From positions 1-14,084 of the forward strand of contig JNEM01014979.1 in assembly GCA_000697335.1 (NCBI GenBank): a stretch of DNA of 14,084 bases. Reading direction: 5' to 3'. The translations under genes were made by a program, and so were the position numbers. Below, piece after piece: positions 9,751-14,084 of the stretch (the first letter of the stretch is position 1; each line of letters begins with the position of its first letter). Origin of the DNA: Conidiobolus incongruus B7586. Its lineage: Eukaryota; Entomophthoromycota; Entomophthoromycetes; Entomophthorales; Conidiobolaceae. Under the pieces are notes generated by a model that was given only the letters and a program-made list of their open reading frames with translations, made no database searches and had not been told where the DNA came from.

Positions 9751-9899
9751 CATAAACAATAGGGTGATAGTTAGAGGTAAAGAATTACAAGATAGATTAA
9801 TTACTAGAATATTTCCAGTTTCTAATGGTTTAATCAGTTAGATTTCTCTAGTATAAATAGTTTAATTTATGGAATCAGTAGTCTATTAGAACTTTTGTA

Positions 9900-10990
9900 G
9901 ATTAGATTAGAATCTGCTAACTAATTGTAAAAGGGGTGATTCTAAGGTTATATTAATATTATTCAGGTTTGATTTATGGTTGATAGGTTGGGATTGTTGA
10001 GAATTAAATAGATGTTGCTTCTTTAAAAGGTATTTGTTAACTCTATAGTTAACTTAAGTCTTTTGGTAGTAATAACAACCTTTGTTTATTCTCAAGTAAG
10101 CTTTAACTTTATTAAAGGTTTTTTCATTAAGCTTTAAAATAGAAACATCTATCATTTAAAATTTAGGTAAGTTAGAATAAGGTTTAAAAGATTGATTTTT
10201 AGGGTGGGAAGATTTAGTTATAGAGTAAAGGATATTATCAATTATAATTGCTATATCACAGATGTCAGAAAAAAACATATTATTAAAATATTCCCTACTA
10301 ACTAACTAGAGCTTCACTTAAAGGTTAAAGCATTATAATAGTTTGTGGATTTATTCTTTTTCAGTGATATTTAATATATTTAAATATATCTCATTAAATT
10401 TCTCAATCAATTATCTTATAGAAGTTTTTTATTTAAGTTAGAAAAGCTTTTCTCTTGCTAATTAAACTTGATTTTTTAGGTAATACCTTTCTTTAAAGGT
10501 TTTTTCCAATTGTTTAAAAGTTTATATCTTTATAGTAAGTTATCCTCCTAAAGATTTTTTAGGATTAAGCTTGTAATGAGTTAACCACCAAGTATAAATA
10601 GATTTTTCTAAAAAAGAAGTAGCTAATTTAAGGATATTCTCTAGATCTTCTTCTAAGATTAAATTAAAGTAATTCTTTATATTTTTAAGGTAGTTTTCAA
10701 GCTTGTAGAAGTTTTTAAAACTATCATAAATAGTTAATTTGTTTTTAAAGATACTAAGAAAGTAGTTTAATGCATTAACTATAGTGAAGTAGCTGGTTTG
10801 TTAGATTTAAGCTCTTTAAGACATGTTTTTTTCAATCAAAAGTTGTCTAATATAAGCTTTTTAGAAGGTAGTAAGCTCTTAAAGACTAAAGTTTTAGATT
10901 AACTCAGTAATTAAACTGCTATCATTATTAAAATAATATAAGGGTATCTCTTTTTTTAGTAGTATTATAGTATATAGTGTGAAATTTAAA
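9900..10990 (-). pseudogene. gag region of the chromovirus
   Basis: It lies between the primer site and the protease, where Gag is expected. A Cys-rich stretch near 10035-10085 with the spacing of a CCHC zinc knuckle supports the nucleocapsid end. The capsid part is recognised only by position and length. Fossil with many breaks. Confidence 0.55.
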
Positions 10991-11079
10991 TGAAATAAAT
11001 TATAGATAAGATTTAAAATAGTAATAATTAGGTTTAATACAGATAGTTATTAATTTCTAGTAGGTTTTTAATAGTTTTG

Positions 11080-11091
11080 TTATTGCTACCA
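11080..11091 (-). other. Primer binding site, initiator Met tRNA type
   Basis: Directly inside the 5' LTR the minus strand reads TGGTAGCAATAA. TGGTAGCA is complementary to the 3' end (TGCTACCA) of eukaryotic initiator Met tRNA, the usual primer of many Ty3/gypsy chromoviruses. The match is clear for 8 bases. Confidence 0.75.
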
Positions 11092-11489
11092 TATAAGTAT
11101 AATGGTAGTTAAACTAATATAGTATAGAGGAAGACTTAATATAAAAGTAGTGTATGTAGAACATAGTAATATAATATGGCTGTAGTGTGCAAGTGTAAAC
11201 AAAGCTTAATTAAGCTTCAAACTAAGATGAGTTATTGATATATTAAGATTTATATTAGGTAGTGCCAATATCCTACAATATTAATAGAATATAGTCTCAA
11301 TTTTAGAAATAGTGTAAAAGTAAAAAATAGTAAGAATTGAGAAGAAAAAGAGGAACCTAGTTTATTAGATAATTTAATACTATTTATACAATTAATTTAA
11401 CTATATAGGTATAAATTAATCAGATAATTTATAGTTAATTTAATTATATGAAAGTGTATATAAGAATTTAGAGAACTAGTCTCTTAACA
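11092..11489 (-). repeat. 5' LTR of the chromovirus (398 bp)
   Basis: Same length as the other LTR, with about 94 percent identity. It lies next to the primer binding site, which makes it the 5' LTR for minus-strand transcription. Confidence 0.95.
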
Positions 11490-11494
11490 ATTCT
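11490..11494. repeat. Target site duplication ATTCT (right)
   Basis: Exact copy of 5774-5778 directly after the second LTR. Confidence 0.9.
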
Positions 11495-11818
11495 AATACT
11501 TAATAATTATGATTCATTTATATGATAACTGTGCCATAATATTATTAATAAACAAATATCTCTTAATATTTATTAAATTTGTAGAAAAATATCATCTGAT
11601 TCCAAGTTATATTTATATTATTATATAGGTTATTATTTAATTAAAAATATAAACATAATAAATATTTTATTATAATTATAACTCCAAGGTATATAAATAA
11701 TATTTATTAATATTTTATTCAAATTAAACTATTTGGAGTTATTGAATTATTTCAATTCCAATTGATATTTTATAATTTCAAATTAAAAATATAAATATTA
11801 ATATAAAAATTAAGTAAT
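11495..11818. other. Flank between the LTR element and family 2 copy B
   Basis: AT-rich, with no gene. Before the LTR insertion this joined directly to the DNA ending at 5778. A perfect 10-bp inverted repeat, ATAACTCCAA (11678-11687) and TTGGAGTTAT (11733-11742), encloses 45 bases. Confidence 0.5.
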
Positions 11819-11959
11819 AATGCAATTTTAATATTAAAAAAATATAAGTAATAGAATAACATTAATAACAATTAATGCACGATAAAAATTTAATACTCTC
11901 TTTTATTAATAATAATTTTTTATCATATTTTAAGTAAACTTTTAATGCTTATAATATAG

Positions 11960-12343
11960 TTTTTTTTATTAAAGGCTGAAAGTATTATATTTCATAATTT
12001 ATTTGCAAGAATTTTTTTCTTTAAATATATTTCTTAATTACTTAAAATAATTATTATTAGATAGGTTGTAATCCAATAAATATCTAAATATGGTAGTTGT
12101 TTCTAGTGGCTTTATATAGAAAATATTTTATAAGTTTAGCCTTATCTATTTTATAGATATTATATAAAATAATAAATATATTTAATATATAATAAAAATA
12201 TTAACTAAAAATTGTTTATATTAAAACACTATATAACACTTATTACCTATTAATTTATCTTTATCAATTAAATATAGAAATCATATAAAATTATAACCTA
12301 ATATAATAATTAACATTTATTTATTAATAATATATTTATATTT
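11960..12343 (-). pseudogene. C-terminal half of the family 2 transposase, copy B
   Basis: On the minus strand a LDYNLSNNNYFKxLRN segment (about 12025-12085) matches the corresponding block in copy A and resembles the SPDxNPIENxF block of DDE transposases. The frame ends upstream at the inserted family 1 element. The N-terminal continuation is at 13901-14084. Placement rests on similarity to copy A. Confidence 0.45.
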
Positions 12344-12556
12344 ACTTGTAAAAATAAGTTATAGAATTAAAAATATAAATATTTTTAATAATATCTTAAT
12401 CAATTCTAATTTGAATAAACTTATATTAAATTATTTAATTGATGTATATCTTTTATTTATAAAATAATATATAAAGTTATAATTAATTAATTATCAATTG
12501 ATATATTAAAACTAAAAATATATTTCAGATAAGTTATAAATTTGTAGGTTCTAGTA
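12344..12556. repeat. Left terminal inverted repeat of family 1 copy 2
   Basis: Outer unit AAAAATAAGTTATAGAATT (from 12350) and inner unit CAGATAAGTTATAAATTTG (about 12526-12544) share ATAAGTTATA, giving two direct repeats in one inverted repeat. The two are about 177 bases apart. Confidence 0.7.
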
Positions 12557-12568
12557 TTGATAGAAAAA

Positions 12569-13587
12569 TTAATATCTAGTATATCTATCTTTTGATTTTC
12601 TAATTTCTTTAATTTTATAGGGTATAAAAGCAACTAGTTTCTTATATTAAATAGCATTAATATTATTCTAAGCTTCTTAAATATACTCTTAAAGTTAATT
12701 TAAATTTTTTGCTAAAGGGAAAGTTTTAATTAATTTTTTTAGTTAATCCAAAATATATTTAATTAAGTTAAGATTAAAAGATTAAGGAGGTTAATTTATA
12801 ATAGCTATTTTGTTATTTTTAAGTTATTTAAAAATAGAATTTATATTATAACAAAGGGTATTATCTTGTTAGAAAATAATATTTGATTTATTTAACCCAT
12901 ATCACTAAGTAGTTTTTTTCAATTTATTATTTAAAATAATTTGGTATATCTCAATATTAATTCCCCTATCAACCCTATAAAGATATTTTATATTTAAAGA
13001 TAATATATATCCTTAAACTATAATTAACCTATTATTATATTTTTAGATTATAATAATATATTGGTTATAAATTGGTTTATTAATTTTTTATAATATTTAG
13101 CTTTTTTATTAAATTTATTAAAATATATCTTTATTTTATTAAATTAAATAATCTTACTTTAGTTAATTTTAGTTTAACTTTAATATTGACATTTAAACTC
13201 CTGTTTAATTTTATAATAAAATTTTTTTAATTAAGGGTGTTTTTTCTTAAAATATAGATACTATCTATTCTAATATATAGCATATATAATAGTATTAATA
13301 TTAATTAATATTCTTATATTATTTTATAATTCTTGCTATATTTTTATAGCAATATTATACTTACCTGTATTAATTAATCTATAGATATATTTTTCATCAT
13401 GTTTATTTATAATTTTAATATATTTAAGTTTTAATTTAAATGTTTTTTTATCATTGTTTTTAATAACCCTAGCTATAATAGATTAGCTAACACTAATAAT
13501 TCTAGCAAACTTACAAATTGATTTATTTTTATTATAAAGTTAATTAATGCATAAATTAACTTTTTTAGACAGAGATTTAAGTATTAT
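12569..13587 (-). pseudogene. Dead Tc1-like transposase, family 1 copy 2
   Basis: It reads on the minus strand from about 13587 to a TAA at 12571-12569 (about 340 codons, normal for Tc1). The N-terminal helix-turn-helix part is well kept (LYNKNKSICKFARIISVSQ, about 13500-13560). A KKHPQLKK segment follows near 13235, then VI-x-FNKIK at the first DDE block near 13140-13165. The second block is QQDN-like at about 12870-12885 and keeps its Asp (GAT). The third block, near 12750-12785, starts NQPPQS and then reads FNLNLIKYILDQL, where PDLNPIEYIWDQL is expected. The C-terminus (KEIRKSKDRYTRY) matches the SMPxRI...KGxxTxY end of the family. Nearly all internal stops are TAA at Gln positions, and at least one frameshift is implied because the total length is not a multiple of three. 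Confidence 0.85.
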
Positions 13588-13685
13588 AATATTAATTATA
13601 AAATATTAGCTTAATAGCTTTATAATATATAAAATATAATAAAAAAAAGCAAATATATATAAGTTTTATTATTTATACCCCTTTA

Positions 13686-13900
13686 ACTTATAAACCCACA
13701 AATTTATAATTTACTTTGGTTAAATTTTAAGTTTTAATATTTTAACCAATAGTTAATAAAATATAATCAAATATAGTTAATTATAATCAACTAATATAGG
13801 TAAATTATATATTTTGATTTTAATTTATATAATTAAGAATTATTTAAGATATAGATAAATATATAAGTAGTTTTGATTTTATAACTTACTTTTTGCAGGC
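13686..13900. repeat. Right terminal inverted repeat of family 1 copy 2
   Basis: In reverse complement the outer unit is CAAAAAGTAAGTTATAAAA and the inner unit CCAAAGTAAATTATAAATTT; AAAGTAAGTTATAAA against AAAGTAAATTATAAA differ at one base. This is the best-preserved pair of the four terminal repeats. Confidence 0.75.
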
Positions 13901-14084
13901 TAATATATTAATTAAAATTTATAAAAAAGATTATTTTAATATAATCTAATATTATATTTTATTATTGATGAAAGATTATATAAAATAATTATAAATTCAT
14001 CAATTATGATAATAATCTCTAAAAAACTTTATTTTTGGCTATATATTACTAAGTTTTATTAAATTATAGTAATTTTAATTTTTT
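13901..14084 (-). pseudogene. Middle part of the family 2 transposase, copy B, partial
   Basis: The minus strand reads SFLEIIIIIDEF around 13992-14030, matching the III-DES block of copy A and the first catalytic Asp of DDE enzymes. It is cut on one side by the family 1 insertion and on the other by the window edge. Confidence 0.45.

Larger units (their letters stand above)
5779..11489 (-). mobile_element. Ty3/gypsy LTR retrotransposon, chromovirus type, 5711 bp, structurally complete fossil
   Basis: Two 398-bp LTRs bound the element, and ATTCT occurs directly outside each (5774-5778 and 11490-11494), a 5-bp target duplication. On the minus strand the order is 5' LTR, primer site, gag, protease, RT, RNase H, integrase, chromodomain, polypurine tract, 3' LTR, which is the Ty3/gypsy order with the C-terminal chromodomain of chromoviruses. 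All parts are present but broken many times (tens of breaks), so it is a fossil. The two LTRs differ at about 23 of 398 sites (near 6%), almost all transitions. If RIP-type mutation acted, a clock age from this figure would be too old. It retains more GC than the Tc1-like elements around it, which suggests a younger insertion. Confidence 0.93.
12344..13900 (-). mobile_element. Complete Tc1-like DNA transposon, family 1 copy 2 (1557 bp)
   Basis: Terminal inverted repeats lie at about 12344-12556 and 13686-13900. The outer ends read ACTTGTAAAAATAAGTTATA (left) and, in reverse complement, GCCTGCAAAAAGTAAGTTAT (right). TA follows the right end at 13901-13902; the left flank reads TT at 12342-12343, possibly a mutated TA. 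Length and content match copy 1, in inverted orientation. It is inserted in family 2 copy B at a different site from the one used in copy A. Confidence 0.8.
11819..14084 (-). mobile_element. Family 2 Tc1/mariner-superfamily element, copy B, split and running off the edge
   Basis: It starts near TGCAATT at 11821. It aligns with copy A over 11885-12343 and resumes at 13901-14084, with the family 1 element in between. The second part contains the IIDE segment (13997-14006), as in copy A at 4168-4178. Orientation is the same as copy A. The right end is outside the window. The frame is interrupted by many TAA codons, so it is dead. Confidence 0.55.

Noticed and set aside
1-14084. CRISPR array or bacterial system
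   Set aside because: No regularly spaced identical repeats; the splice donor, LTR element and Tc1 elements indicate a eukaryote.

Overview
The window looks like nuclear DNA of a filamentous or zygomycete-type fungus. The evidence is a fungal-type secreted trypsin gene with a GT-AG style splice donor, a chromodomain-bearing Ty3/gypsy element, Tc1/mariner elements of fungal type, and a C-to-T / G-to-A decay pattern like repeat-induced point mutation (RIP). An insect-associated lineage with a large AT-rich genome (for example Entomophthoromycotina) would fit the trypsin, but that is a guess. The only convincing host gene is the 5' exon of the trypsin at the left edge (1-426, minus strand). The rest is a repeat graveyard of very low GC.

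Layout: 1-426 trypsin exon 1, with a TATA box just upstream. 427-1402 is AT-rich promoter and intergenic DNA. 1403-1720 is a small island of higher GC, unexplained, with a 47-codon open frame and hairpins. About 1980-4470 is a Tc1/mariner-superfamily element (family 2, copy A, minus strand), and nested in it at 2046-3605 is a complete 1560-bp Tc1-like element of a different family (family 1, copy 1, plus strand). 4471-5778 is AT-rich DNA with an (AT)13 run and no gene. 5779-11489 is a structurally complete but decayed chromovirus (Ty3/gypsy) on the minus strand, with two 398-bp LTRs, a 5-bp target duplication (ATTCT), an initiator-Met tRNA primer site, a polypurine tract, gag, protease, RT, RNase H, integrase and a C-terminal chromodomain. 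11495-11818 is plain flank. About 11819-14084 (running off the edge) is family 2 copy B, minus strand, interrupted at 12344-13900 by family 1 copy 2 (1557 bp, minus strand).

The most interesting structure is family 1. All four terminal inverted repeats are about 215 bp long and carry a related short repeat at both the outer and the inner end, which is the IR/DR arrangement known from Sleeping Beauty-type Tc1 transposons. Both family 2 copies carry a family 1 insertion, in opposite orientations and at different sites. The two family 1 transposases align over their whole length. Nearly all their stops fall at former Gln codons (CAA/CAG to TAA/TAG), and the conserved acidic residues have become Asn or Lys, so both copies are dead. 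None of the elements appears able to move itself, and the window reads as a RIP-type, probably heterochromatic, compartment next to a live gene.
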